64,000 nt of DNA from Termitomyces sp. T153 (taxonomy: Eukaryota > Basidiomycota > Agaricomycetes > Agaricales > Lyophyllaceae). The position numbers and the translations under genes were made by a program. Location of the stretch: contig JACKQL020000082.1 of the NCBI GenBank assembly GCA_018296165.2, forward strand, positions 151,158 through 215,157, given 5' to 3'. This document shows positions 22,247 to 33,930 of this stretch, one piece after another (position 1 is the stretch's first letter; every line of letters begins with the position of its first letter). Below the pieces are notes generated by a model. It was not told the DNA's origin. It saw nothing but the letters and a program-made list of their open reading frames with translations, and made no database searches.

Positions 22247-22669
22247 TGTCAGGTTCCACTGCCTACAGAGGCTCAGCTTAACTAGGCAAGTCCTTACTAG
22301 GCAGACACAATGTCCTGCACTTATAACCTAGTGTTCTGGGAAGGTCTAAACTTCAGATACTTGTAAGGACAAGCCAAGAGGAGTGGTCCAAGCAAGTCCA
22401 GGGTAGTCTAGGGAAGTCAAAAACAAGGTGCTGGAGTTGCTGGGAGGCATTGGAGACTGAGGGCTTGGAAGAGAATGGGAAAGTGACAGGGTTTACCAGG
22501 GGGTCATTGGGGTTGGCTGGAGAAGCATCAGAGTTGGCTGGGGTGGGCACCAAGGGTGAAGGGAGATTGGGGTGAGTTGAGGGGTTGTGTTGAGAGGGTG
22601 TTGCTGGGGACTTTGGGGGAGCAGGGTTGCTTGGGAGGAGGTCCAGAGGCCTGGGAGTGGGTGGTGACA
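22247..22669 (-). repeat. 5' LTR of family B element (423 bp, internally deleted)
   Basis: In coding sense it starts TGTCACCACCCACTCCC and ends GGAACCTGACA. It matches both ends of the 1,080-bp 3' LTR but lacks the central 650 bp, including the TATA box and R region. Confidence 0.88.
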
Positions 22670-22674
22670 AGTAG

Positions 22675-25385
22675 AACCAACAACTTTGTTAGAAATGTTT
22701 TGGGAAATTTCTGCATCAACAAGGAATAAGTATAAGCTGTATACAAAGTTACTTAAGATATCTTGAAAATCATCAGTTAAAATCAAGACAATTAAAGAAG
22801 GATTTGGAGAACTTCAAAGTAAAAATAAGAGGTATCAAAGATGACCACATTCATTACCATTGCATTCTTGTTCTCTGTCTCTATGGGTTGACTCAGAAGT
22901 ACTACACAGATGAAGAGCAGTGTCTAGCCAAGTGCTGAAAGAGTAAGAAGTGGTATGATAAGTGCATTGATTGTCTTTACAATTTAGTCTAAGATCTATA
23001 AACTCATGTTCATACCCTCAGAAATAGATCTGCAGCTGCTTGAAAGACAGATGCACATACCTCAGTTCAGTAGTTAACTCTACAACATTGTCATAAATAA
23101 ATACTGTTAATCCCATTGTTAGATCTTCATCAGGAGGGAGGGGAAATTCAGTTGAGGGTTCTACTTGGTAAATATTTCAAATGTCATCCACCTCTTGCAG
23201 AGACTTGCACCCAATCACAGCTCATCCATGCAGCCATCTCATCAATCATTTACCAAGAGGCAATACTGGAGATCACATATAGAGCATGTCAAAGGCAAAG
23301 TTGATCAACTTTGATCTCTACAAGAGGTTTCTCTGTGACATTTCAACTGAAAAACTCTTCAATAGTGTACATTCATCCATGATCATCCTAGAAGAGGAAC
23401 CATGGCTATTGCAGGAGTTACAGTGGCCATGGCCATGGCTGCCACAGCAGGTGCAGCTGCTGGAGAGGGTTGTTTATTAGTGGTCAGTGAATGTTGCTTG
23501 ATTTTGGCTGGTGGTGTCAGGTAAACTGATATAGATGGGGAAAAAAGAATGGAAAACCAAAAATTAGAAATATTTCCTGCAGATTTGCATGGAGACATAC
23601 CATACATGCATGCTTGATCAAAAGTATGGCCCTTTCAGGGAAAAGTTTTCAAGGACTAGGAAGAAGCTTTTTCTGAGCATGATGTTGTGTTTCCCAATAT
23701 GTTAAAATCTGATCCATTAAGCAAGGAACAAGTTCAGACACTGGGTGAGGCTATTGAAGAACAGCATGCTGTAAGAATAATCAACCAATGAAAGCATAAA
23801 TGTTTACATCCTATTATAGCAACTGACTGCTTGGTATCAATGGCAGACACAAAAGAAAGCCTGAAAGGCAGAGAAACATATCAAACATATTGAGAAGATT
23901 ATGCATGCCAAATCAATCTCATCTGCCCTCATTGGATGCAGATCTACTTCAATGTGTTCTATGTCAGGAGAAATCATGAGTGCCAAGCAAACTCTCACAC
24001 ACTCCAAACAGTACTACATATTTTCATGATTGGCTGCAATGTCATTCATTATGAGCATGGCAGGTAATGCAACCCCTTTCAGCAATACATACATCACTTT
24101 TCACATTTCCTTTCTCTCATCAGTGATGCATCAAGTTGTTCTACATGCATAAGTATCTAACTGGGGCTTCATCATTAGTGACTAATGATGGCTGTAACAC
24201 TCTCCAAGCCCTGCATGAATCTACATCTTCCTTGTACTCTTGATCTGATTGTCACATGGCTGAAAATTATTGGCCTGTTGAAAACACAACTAGCCAAGAG
24301 ACATTTGAGTTCAGCCTCAATGTTCCTTTTAATGCTGGTTTGCTGGCTTTTGCACCCAGTCCTCTTTCAGCTTTTGGAATGCCAATAATTGTCTTTGGAT
24401 CAGGATTTCAGTTCTATGTACAGTGCATCATGTTGCTGCTATTATGACATCCCAGCCTTCTGTGCCCTCCAATATCTCCCGTTTTTATTGGTGCTAGCAT
24501 TTCTACTTCACCTGCTAGTCTAGCCTCCAGAAAGTTGTCTTTGATCAATCCCATTGGTATCAGTGTCCTACCTGCACCTTCTAGTCTAGCCCCCACAGGT
24601 GTCAGCATTTCTCCAGCACCTTCCAAATCACCAATCAATTTAGTTGGTTCTGATGTTCCTCCAGCAACATCTAGCATCACCTCTACAGAATCATGTTTGC
24701 CCAGGTGCCAGATCTACCAGTACCAAATGCTATGTTACATGTTCATGAAGTGGGTGAACAGTCAGCTTAACAAGATTGGATCAGATACCAGAAATGCAAA
24801 TGCTCCTGATGGGAAAAAAACATGTCCCTTGGATGAGCCACTCACCCACATTAGATGGAACCAGCACTCAGCACTCACTCATTTCACTACTCAAGACCCT
24901 GGAGAAGATTGGAGTGTGCATGTGCATGTGTATGGGGGGGTGGGTGACTAGACACAATCTGAAGAGTTTCTGACACATCCCAAATGGAAATGTACATCTA
25001 TGACTAACAAAACAAAACTTTTCTAATTGACTTTCTGTTTAGTGCTTACCTGGACTATCAAATCCCATTGCACATACAGTACCATTCCTCTTATGTACCC
25101 ATGATGCAATGGAGTTTGGTCTTGCATTCTGCATTGGTGAAGTGGTCTAGTGGTCTTCATCAAAGACTTTATGCCAAAGACTTGATGCCAATGCCCCTCA
25201 GCCAATGCCAACATGGAGCATAATATTTAGGCATCATTGCATAAAGGACATCTGAAGGGAAATGCTGATTGTGATCATGATGCTTGTGTGGTGGTGGGGA
25301 CAACAGGCTGCTTCATGTTCCCTGTGGAAGGAGTGTGTAAATAATATACATTCATGGGGAAATGGTGTCATTACATCAAAGTTCA
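22675..25385. other. CpG-poor decayed sequence, former coding region not recognised
   Basis: Short plus-strand frames (for example 23116-23304 and 24535-24951) look like decayed protein (a Ser/Pro-rich stretch repeating ISVLPAPSSLAPTGVSISPAPS near 24,560-24,630). No family could be named. CpG is nearly absent up to about 25,390 and then appears, marking the edge of the repeat compartment. Confidence 0.5.
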
Positions 25386-25626
25386 TTTCTGACTGACGAG
25401 TGTTTCCCAGTACCAAGACTTTTCTGATCTATGAGGAGTTATTATTCTTTTTTCGAAGTTCTTGATCTTGCTATCTCATTGTATCTTGATGGTCATATTT
25501 TTCTTGATATCTTGTGTATCCTGATGCTGTAATGTCTTGACATATGTATTGTGTATCTTGACTGTTCATTCAATAAATAATATATTGTATCAGTGTGTGA
25601 AATCCAAATCCAAGGGAGGAAACATG

Positions 25627-26039
25627 CCGAAAGCATATCAATAGAATGTTATATAATAAAAAAAAAAACAGGGAAGAGATCTCAAGAAATAACGGGATTG
25701 AGTTATACAATATTGATACATTGAAAACGGGGTGAGGTATGTATGATGCATTCTGCATAATGTGTTATTTGAGAGACATGTATGAGGAGTTGCGAGCATT
25801 ATTCATGGAATATCATATCAGTCAGGGTGTGCAGAGATTGATGATGTGATAGTATGCATTAGAAAAGGTGGGTAGGGTAGGGTGTGATGCATGATGAGGG
25901 ATACACAAGAGGGGCGGGATGCGCATTATACGTAGGTGGTCATGCAGGAATGTAATAAATAAGGTGGAAGACATCAACTTCACTCATTACAGAGATTTGT
26001 GCATCAGCCAAAGCTGTGTGATTATACAATAAATTGCAT
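25627..26039 (+). repeat. Possible copia-type LTR remnant
   Basis: A purine run AAGGGAGGAAACA precedes a TG, and the segment ends AATAAATTGCA. It is followed by TTATGGTGTCAGGATCCGG, a TGG-starting stretch like the tRNA primer sites of Agaricomycete copia elements. No partner LTR or pol is present. The boundaries are uncertain. Confidence 0.35.
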
Positions 26040-26909
26040 TATGGTGTCAGGATCCGGTGTGTATCATGGGAACACACCGGAATTATACAGACGGAACTGT
26101 GCTCTGATCTGCTTACGGCAATAATAATATTATTATTATTAGCACTTGTTTGCTAATTACCCCTGCCGTGTCGTAAGTGTCTCGCGACCGTGACTCGTTG
26201 AGCGTCCGACTCGGACAATATGTGTATCGTCGAGCTGAGGTGTTTTGGCCCTCTCGTATTCAATAGTCACAACACAACGCCCTACTAGTACATATATGTT
26301 CATTCTCCGTAAGTAATGACTGGTTGTGATGATCCATGATCCGTCCAAGCGACGTCGCACCCAGAGTGTGAGACACGAGTGCCAAGCCTGTAGGCGAAAC
26401 TGAGACATAAGTTCGAAACGAGGGGCCGGCCACGATGCAATTACATATTATCAATTATTCGACCCACGTGAGCCGGCGGAGCGGAAGTATACATAGGAGG
26501 TCGGACGGGTGACAAAGAGGTTTTTACACAGCTGTTGTTTCGCGGTGCCTGGGAGTGGTGAAACAACATGAAGAGCAGAGAACGATTGCTGGAGTGGAAA
26601 TGGCTGGAGCAGGATGGAAGGGTTACATAGATCATGATGCATGATGGGGAACAAGCGAGGGGTCGGTACCGGGTAAGCGCCGATCCGGGTGTGGACGTTT
26701 GAACCCAAAATTGCATTTTGTGTGCGACATCCAAGAACACAAGAGAAAAAAAAACAAGGGCAGCTCCAACTGTTACGAGGGCACAATAAACGTGACAACT
26801 GACACGAAAATACGCCATTGGCGGAAGACGAACAAACAGTAGTCAAAAGGCCCGCCGAGACCCCTCCTTTTGTGACTACAACAGCTGCCCCCTCCTACAC
26901 ACACACTCG
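26040..26909. other. Upstream region of the first DUF3602 gene
   Basis: CpG-containing sequence with no convincing open frame. A short trinucleotide (ATA/ATT) microsatellite lies near 26120-26141. The promoter of the gene starting at 26910 must lie here; no TATA box could be chosen with confidence. Confidence 0.5.
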
Positions 26910-28198
26910 ATGATGGAACGTACGTCGCGGTCACCGTCTCGCCGTGTCTCGTTTGGGCTCCAGGCGCTCGGGGCCAAGCTGTCGCGCACGCTGAGCCGGG
27001 ATAGGGGGAACGACGACAAGGATGCGGATTCTCGTTCGATCAGCACAATCGAGTCCAAAGGTGAGTGTGGAAAGACAGGAGAGATAAGGAAGATAAGGGG
27101 GGATCCGCGAGAAACCAAAAATTTCCTTATCTCCCGCGTGCTTACCTCTGTTTCCTGTTTCGACGATGACTGACGCCGACGATGCAGATCGCTCGCAGTC
27201 CCGCGGCCGCGATGTCTTTGTATGTTTTTTCCCAACTTGTTCTCCACAAAAGCTGATTTTGGTCCAGCAATCCTCCGGGCGCGGTGGCGCAGGAAACATC
27301 CGCCGTGCCTCCATCTCTCGTGAAGCCCGCCCCGCTGACGGCCCAGACGACTTTTCGATAACCCGCGGCCGCGAGCCCGTCCCTGCCATCCACGCCGTGC
27401 GCAGCTCCTTTTTTGTTCATTTCTGCGCCATCCAACCCTCTTACGCAGATATTCTCAACCGGCCGCGGCGGCGCAGGCAACATCCGCTCGCCATCGCGCG
27501 ACCCAGCAGTCGACGGCGACACAGGCCTCTCCGACGCCGAAGTAATCCGCGCACACGTCGCCGGCTCCGCCGACATCCCCGTTCGTCCCCTTTCCCTCTC
27601 AATTAACCCCTCCTCACATCCCAACAGCACTCCTCCGGCCGCGGCGGCGCCGGCAACATATTCACCGCCCGCTCTCGCTCACGCTCACGAGGCCCACCCA
27701 CAGCCAGCACATTCGCGACGCCCCCGCGCAGCGCCGCCGCCACCCCCTCTGGGACACCACACACCCATCTGAGCCCCCTGCCGCGCTCGACGGGCCGCGG
27801 GGGCGCAGGCAACTTTGGAGTCAGCGCTCTGGATGCGGGGCATACGCATATTCCGCTTGGGCCGGGGAGGTCGACGGGGCGCGGCGGGGCTGGGAATATC
27901 GGGGGGTATGCGGGTGCAGGCGCAGCTACGGCCGTTGGTATTGTGGACGGGGTGCCCGAGTGGATCGAGGAGGGCGATGAGGATGCTACACGGAACGAAG
28001 CGATGTATGTGTGTTTTGTCTTCTTTCCTAGGATTGGATACTGATATGTTCTAAACCAGTCATCCTGGGCATCTTTCGTCGTCGTCGGCTACGGCGTCCC
28101 CTGCGATCGAGCGCGCGTCGTCCTCACCACATTCCCAAAAACGCGAGTCGACGGGACGTGGGGGCGCGGGTAACATCAGTATCGTTCGGGACTACTAG
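26910..28198 (+). CDS. DUF3602 (Par32-like) protein with six GRGGAGN repeats
   Basis: Six exons: 26910-27060, 27188-27219, 27268-27396, 27449-27580, 27628-28004 and 28060-28198. All introns are GT-AG, the phases agree, and the sum is 960 nt, i.e. 319 aa. The motif GRGGAGN follows S-S or S-T at residues 65, 109, 152, 204, 232 and 306. Exons 3, 4 and 6 each carry one motif near their start, exon 5 carries three. This repeat defines DUF3602; its yeast member Par32/Amu1 links TORC1 to ammonium transporters. The N-terminus is Ser/Arg rich (SRSPSRRVSF), a likely phosphorylation region. The stop TAG (28196-28198) lies in the first unit of a 23-bp minisatellite. A shorter paralogue follows at 29706. 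The start could also be the next codon, Met 2. Confidence 0.85.
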
Positions 28199-28320
28199 AG
28201 AGTTTCGTTCGGGACTACTAGAGAGTTTCGTTCGGGACTACTAGAGAGTTTCGTTCGGGACTACTAGAGAGTTTCGTTCGGGACTACTAGAGAGTTTCGT
28301 TCGGGACTACTAGAGAGTTT
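28183..28320. repeat. Minisatellite, six perfect 23-bp units across a stop codon
   Basis: The unit CGTTCGGGACTACTAGAGAGTTT occurs six times in a row (28183, 28206, 28229, 28252, 28275, 28298). The first unit codes the last residues and the TAG stop of the DUF3602 gene; the others are 3' UTR. The perfect identity suggests recent expansion. Confidence 0.97.
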
Positions 28321-29110
28321 CCTATCCATCCATCACCCTACGCACCATCTTACGCTTTCTTATCCTCCTATCTATCTATTCTCTAAATACTCACTCTTCT
28401 TACCCTGTATTCTACACACACCCCTCCCCCTCGTTCCCCTCTCCCTCTCTCAATCATAATCCCCCAAAAACCAAACCGAACCAACAAACGAATGGACGCA
28501 ACCACAACGACACGAATCGGACTTCGTCTACTTTCTTACTTTTCACTTCACCTCTATATATACTCAAGTACACACCATACATGATGTTTCAGTTGTACGA
28601 TACCTCCAACCAACCCAATCTCCAAATGTTAACCTTGACCCATTAATATTGAGCCGTACCAACGACCAGGTCGGCCTCTCTCCTCACTAAAGGTGCAAGA
28701 ATCATAGGGCAGTTCTTTGAGCAAGGGTATAAAGAATCAAAATTGAATTCAGTAATTCATCCTTCGAGCGTAATTGTAAGCCATAGATAGATAGATTATA
28801 CTTGACATCTGGAATTATAGCTCCTATACCTATACAGCCATCCTTGCATGGTTTGTTTCAAGTATGAGTTTGATTTGAGGTAACTGTAAGGATGAGTATG
28901 TATGTGATTATCCAGATCCACGGCGCCTACTTCCGGGTTTAAGGTTTTGACTTGACTCTGTTTGGCCTTAAAGTTTCGGAACTTTTACGATACGTAGGAG
29001 TACTATGGACCTGAGGAAAGACTCAAAAAGAAACACAAGTATACGTCTATCTATCGCACCGCATGGAGCGATGTTTGATGATCAAAGTAGATAAGTGATT
29101 CACGAATCCA
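28321..29110. other. 3' flank of the first DUF3602 gene
   Basis: Pyrimidine-rich then A/T-rich sequence without an open frame or known motif. Confidence 0.5.
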
Positions 29111-29482
29111 TTGTTGCATTTTTACACTCTGCCTTCTCTTCACAGTCGCACGAGCACTGGATACGGCGGCGCCCCATGGGGGACAAACCGCCACGGTCTT
29201 GCTCTTCCAAGGTGCTTTAGACTGGTCTCACTCAATGAATATTACTTCACAGACTTGAATGACAAAATACCTAAGGCGAAATCTAATCTAGCAGGATTCA
29301 ATGAGTACGTGATTGAGTTTCATTATTGGGTTAAGAACGCTTCCATTGAACTGGTTCCATCAAATCCACATGTAGAGTCGTTCTATATAAACTATAAAGA
29401 GAATGAAGGCAGTTTTCTATCATTACTAGCAACTGACCACCTTGAACCGCCGCGCCTTGTTTCCCGGTCTCTGTGTGATTAA
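29111..29482 (+). CDS. Hypothetical 123-codon frame
   Basis: Open frame between the two DUF3602 genes. The start contains RTSTGYGGAPWG, faintly like the GRGGAGN repeat, and the rest (for example NEYVIEFHYWVKNASIELVP) is not repeat-like. No family recognised. It could be a decayed exon of a further paralogue or chance. Confidence 0.25.
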   Translation: MLHFYTLPSLHSRTSTGYGGAPWGTNRHGLALPRCFRLVSLNEYYFTDLNDKIPKAKSNLAGFNEYVIEFHYWVKNASIELVPSNPHVESFYINYKENEGSFLSLLATDHLEPPRLVSRSLCD

Positions 29483-29705
29483 CCGATAAAACAACTAGGT
29501 ACGCCCACATCGACAACTAGTCGCCCCCAAAGCTCTGTGGACCTCACACAATGGGCCTTTTCTCAAGCTCCCAACTATGCCGTTTTCATTCGTACGGTGG
29601 GCAAGAAAGGTCTTTGGCCCGTCACCAACTATCCATGACAGCGCTGGGGCTCAAGGTCAGGACTTGTACGCCACCCGTTACTCGTTATTCTGATTATGAA
29701 GGTAA

Positions 29706-30721
29706 ATGAAAGTACAATCATCGATGTATAGATCAAAGTCGAATATGGAACTGCAATACGACAGACAAGTCGCCATTCCTCGGAGCGCCTGCTCTACTTC
29801 CTCCATCACTCTACAACACTCCTTATCCTCCCGATCCCCGTCTCGTTCTAGTTCATCGAGCCTGCGACCCTACAGCACAAAGGTGTCCCACACGCTGATT
29901 TATGTCAAGGGAAACGACGACACAAATGCGGATTTTCATTCAATCAATACCGTTGATTCGAAATGTGAGTCCCTAGACATATCCAAAATAGGATCAACGA
30001 TAGTTTCAAAAATGAGAGAGTGACAGAACACTCTAAAAAAAGATACAGAATTCCCACCATAGCTAAATTTGTCATATCCCTCCCTTTGCTCGGTTCTTGA
30101 TTACCATTCATTTCTCGACCCTGCCCTTTCCTCAGCGACTGACTCCTGACCCACAGCTCGCTTATCGTCCCGTCGTCGTGAAGTCTACGTGTGTACCAAT
30201 ACCGACATATCAATAAATCCAACGTTAATAATACTATCATAGTATTCTACTGGCCGTGGCGGAGCAGGAAACATCCGCCGAGCCTCCATTCCTCATCAAT
30301 CCCGTCCTACAGATCCTTCAGACGACTTCTCTGACCACCCTCATGGCCGTCGAGGTCGAGAAGCCGTTCCTCTCGTCCGCACTGTGCGTTCTTCCTATAC
30401 TCAATCAACTTTCGAAACCTTTGATTTCTAACGTAGCCCTACCCTACATGACCATAGAAAATCTCCACAGGACGCGGTGGTGCAGGAAATATCCGTGCGC
30501 CATTCGAAGGAGACACGAGCCTCTCAGACGTGGAAGTTATCCGTTCACGTGTAGCTGTCTCCGCCGATGTACCCGTTTGTTTGCTTTCCCCCTTAGCTTT
30601 GATTCATTGCTTGACCTCATCTGCTTATACTATACAGCGCTCGTTTGGCCGTGGAGGCGCCGGAAACATCTCCATCCGTTATCGTTCACGGGCAAACGAC
30701 TCAGTGTGGCGCGGGAAATAG
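29706..30721 (+). CDS. Second DUF3602 protein, shorter paralogue with three GRGGAGN repeats
   Basis: Five exons: 29706-29964, 30157-30188, 30243-30383, 30458-30574 and 30638-30721, all GT-AG, sum 633 nt, i.e. 210 aa. Motifs lie at residues 101, 149 and 187. The gene mirrors the first one: exon 1 ends in VDSK against IESK, exon 2 is 32 nt in both, exon 3 continues IRRASI in both, exon 4 has EVIRSRVAVSADVP against EVIRAHVAGSADIP. The last exon keeps one repeat and then stops, so the three C-terminal repeats are lost. The frames are open, so it may be expressed, but a truncated non-functional copy cannot be excluded. The exact Met is not certain. Confidence 0.7.
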
Positions 30722-31964
30722 TGGATCAAGTGCAATGCCCTGCAGAAGAATGAGGGTACGCTGCATGTATATTTTCTCCTTTTTTTTGCTTCTTCAAAGA
30801 CTTATGAGGTGCGACTCGGAGTTACCTCCCTCTATCTTGATACACGTACTCTTTATATGTAGCTCTCATATATATGTATATATAGTACACATTCCTCTGT
30901 CAGTTGTGCCGAGCTTGTCAATGTACACCTATCAAATCATGACCTAACAGTCTTCTGGAATGAAACTTCGGCTTCGTGGATGTCTGGATGCATTGAAAAG
31001 AGCCAGCATTGCATCAACGTTGTGGAGTGGGTAGGGTATACTACTTTCGAGCAGTGTCATTATTGAAAACAATAATACGTCACATGTGGATCTGAACTTC
31101 GGTTGAAGATGAAGGACCACATCGGCTACAAATGTGATATCACAGTTACTAGTTCCAGCCATACAATTTGTACATACATCGAACCATCTACAAGGTCAAA
31201 GCAAATGTTTGTGATCATGCGTTGAACGTTGTCTTCTCTAAACGTACTTTTAATGTGTTTTGTCAAAATCGAATCTCGGCTACGTTGTATGAATCCATGA
31301 CAGTTGCAATTTTGACAGCTTGAGCTTAATCACTTACAGCTATGCAACCATTGTCTCAAAGTGGAAGCATCTCCGCCGCCCCAAGATCAAGCATGTATCG
31401 GACTTGTTAATCTTCTTTGATTGACATAACGCATACATTACCACTGTTGTACCAGACTGAACGTCATGGATCATTCCATTATTTGCCTGCAATTGCTGAC
31501 TCCTAGATGGAACTGATCAGCATTGAGGTATTGACGATGGATACTGCTGCGTAAGCTATTGGGATCATAAACCGCTTTCATCGCTAGTTTGAATTGCTAG
31601 GAAAAAATGGTGTTCTCAGGCTCTTCCGTTCAGGGCGTGACAATAACAAACCTCACACGTACCAGTCATATTTATTGAGATGCAGTGTTTGTATCCCATG
31701 GCATCCACAAGGTACATTGACATTGGTATGGGTTTCAACATCACAATCTGTCGTATCTCAATCACGGTAACCTAACTCGCAGTCCAGAAGGGGGGAAAGT
31801 ATATCAACATGAGCATCCAATACTTACGACCATGTGCTCTAGCAGATAGCTGTTGATGTCATTAGACCATCCTTGGAAATCTTTAGCAGCTCTTTTAGAT
31901 CGAAATTTCGACATTTCCGATACCTTGAGGAGGTTGCTTTTGGTTTTCGCAAGTTGTTTCAACA
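30722..31964. other. Intergenic, nothing recognised
   Basis: A (TA)n-like stretch lies near 30870-30890. No supported gene. Confidence 0.5.
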
Positions 31965-32630
31965 CAAGTCACCCTTGGCTATTATTTGACGGCTTACTGA
32001 TTCAAAATTTCTCTTGAAATTACTCTTGAAGGCTGATGGACGCTGGCGCCCACTCTCGAGCTTGAAGTGATTGTTTCCCAAAAATTCAGCCTCCGACGCA
32101 ATACTTCGATTTCGTTTATACTACGACCGCCTCGCTGTCAGGATTGAGTAGTTAGGCCATTGCGGTCTGTGACTCAATTATGGTATTCACATCGACCACT
32201 GTGAGCACGTTGAATAGAGAATTAATGATGGCTTTTAGAGGTCCACCTGCTCCGTGGCCGCTACTAAAACATCAAGAGTTTGAACGGCAACTTCTATTGC
32301 AGTTTCCAGATGGAAGTTCTGGTGCACTGTGCTGATAGAGATCTTGAGCATAACAACAGGAAATATAATGCCGACCAAAAACTCGCACTTTCCATAAGGG
32401 CTACAAAAAACATTACCATTCAGAATCATGAGAACTTGAAAGACGCGGAAAAATAGACATGAAGTTTAACTTGGCCATATGGGATGATGTGAGGTATGCA
32501 TGAAAGACTAAAGTCCTAGATCATTCCAAAGCTGAAGAACAATATAATATGGTCATAGGTTCGGGTCCGTCAGCAGGAACTAAACCCTTTACCCGTATGT
32601 GTAAGCAAAACAGGATCCAGACTCCTGTGG
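31965..32630 (-). repeat. Inverted segmental duplicate of 54843-55519
   Basis: The complement of this stretch matches 54843-55519 closely end to end, for example the shared reading TLDVLVAATEQVDL, the GGATCC plus TTTTGCTTACAC stretch, and the AGCCAAGGGTGA end. It holds no intact frame. It may be a decayed gene or element; the copies lie 22 kb apart in opposite orientation. Confidence 0.85.
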
Positions 32631-33534
32631 AGATTTGGGTGGGCTTCTGTCCTTAAGAAGTGACACCGCGTGACATCCTCCACTGCTGAAAGACTCGGAG
32701 TCAGAGTTCACATCACAGACCACAGGGACAGCCCGTGTTTGGCCAAGACCGCCGGATCCAGAGAAGGACAGTCACCGTCAGATATCGAATTGCATAGATG
32801 GATCATGACGCTAATCGATTGATGCAGACGTTGTGAATTATCCCAGAGTCGTTCCACAAAAGTACAAGAGTGGTTTTCAACTCAAAGGGAGGTTGACAAC
32901 TTGAAGACACCTTGAAGACAATTTGAAGTGAGGTTGACAACTTGAAGACAACTTGAAGAGAGGTTGACGCGTTGTTTGGACACGTTTTTTCGGGCCATTC
33001 GACTGATTAAATTCTCAAATTTTCGACTTTCCAACTTGTCTTTTTACTCCAAAAAAATTCTTGGCTTGTTGCTATGTTATCGTTGCTTTGTCAATCTTAA
33101 CCAATGTATTTCTGCCTTCTTTGATACTTGGATCATGGTGACACAGCAATCTTAAATACAGCAACAATGGTATAAAACTGCGTACTAGTATGATCTGCAT
33201 AACTCTTGAGATCAAAAACGTTGAGGGATTCCGCTGTGACACAAACCTAAGACGAACCGAAGAACACCCCGTCCTTCTCCTTGAAGGAAAACCGCCCCAG
33301 TACTAGTGACCAGCCCAAATCAAATCGATGTTCCGTTCTCGTGACAGTCTTAAGGAAAGCCTCCTGCGTAATCTTCTTGTTCGAAGAGTACCCAGCGAAA
33401 ATTTTGGGGTGATATCAACGCGCAAGTCAGAGGGGATTAGATGGTCTGCGGGAAGCGTTCAGAGTGAGATGAGAAGGAAGGAGGATGAGAGGCGACGTAC
33501 GGGTGTGATCATACTGAGTCCTGACGTAGGTTTG
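32631..33534. other. Intergenic with a short degenerate tandem repeat
   Basis: GAGGTTGACAACTTGAAGACA-type units occur about twice between 32890 and 32970, with a partial third. Otherwise nothing is recognised. Confidence 0.5.
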
Positions 33535-33930
33535 CTATTCCGCTTTTCTTACTATCGCATCGTATCTCCTGCCATCCATCAGCAAAGAGCGAAGAGACCT
33601 CGAAGAACTATCCAAATACATACCAGTCATCATCGTCATCATCCCCTCCAACCTCCTCACCAACCAATGCAATACATCTGACATTAACACCTGAAACCCC
33701 ATGTCCTTTGCCATAACAATCACCTCCCTGTTCTTGAAGTGCCGATCCACTCTATTGCCACCGCGTTGTACACTAAGTATTCGTGACTTCACCTAAGTTG
33801 CGGTCTTCTTTGCGGTAGATGGTGACGCCAATGTAATGGTGTAGGTAAGACAGGGCTTGCAGGAGCGAAGACGTCAGGCGTTGCCTGTGGATCGGGATTG
33901 GTGAGAGTGGTGAGGAGAGAGGGAACGTAC
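33535..33930 (-). pseudogene. Urc1 / GTP cyclohydrolase II-like fragment, frameshifted
   Basis: The minus strand reads IYRKEDRNLGEVTN, then after a frame change VDRHFKNREVIVMAKDMGFQ and VLMSDVLHWL, and after a probable intron (GTATGT...GGCAG) RYDAIV. This succession is that of the C-terminal part of the GTP-cyclohydrolase-II-like protein Urc1 of fungal uracil catabolism. The N-terminal half with the zinc Cys residues is missing. At least one frame shift is needed, so it is a relic. A different, partly overlapping piece of the same gene type lies at 51343-51666. Confidence 0.65.

Larger units (their letters stand above)
16003..22669 (-). mobile_element. Ty3/gypsy element, family B, full length but decayed (minus strand)
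   Basis: Two LTRs in the same orientation (22247-22669 as 5', 16003-17082 as 3') enclose pol read on the minus strand. Both outer flanks are AGTAG (15998-16002 and 22670-22674), a 5-bp target duplication as expected of a Ty3/gypsy integrase. A primer-binding site (22234-22245) and a polypurine tract next to 17082 confirm the polarity. Protease, RT and integrase are recognisable but full of stops, and CpG is nearly absent. Confidence 0.92.

Noticed and set aside
16003..22669. Family B element on the plus strand
   Set aside because: TG...CA ends are symmetrical, but RT, integrase, polypurine tract and primer site all read on the minus strand.
26931..27630. Minus-strand frames of 120-160 codons opposite the first DUF3602 gene
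   Set aside because: They cross several well-formed introns of the plus-strand gene and contain no domain; high GC favours shadow frames.
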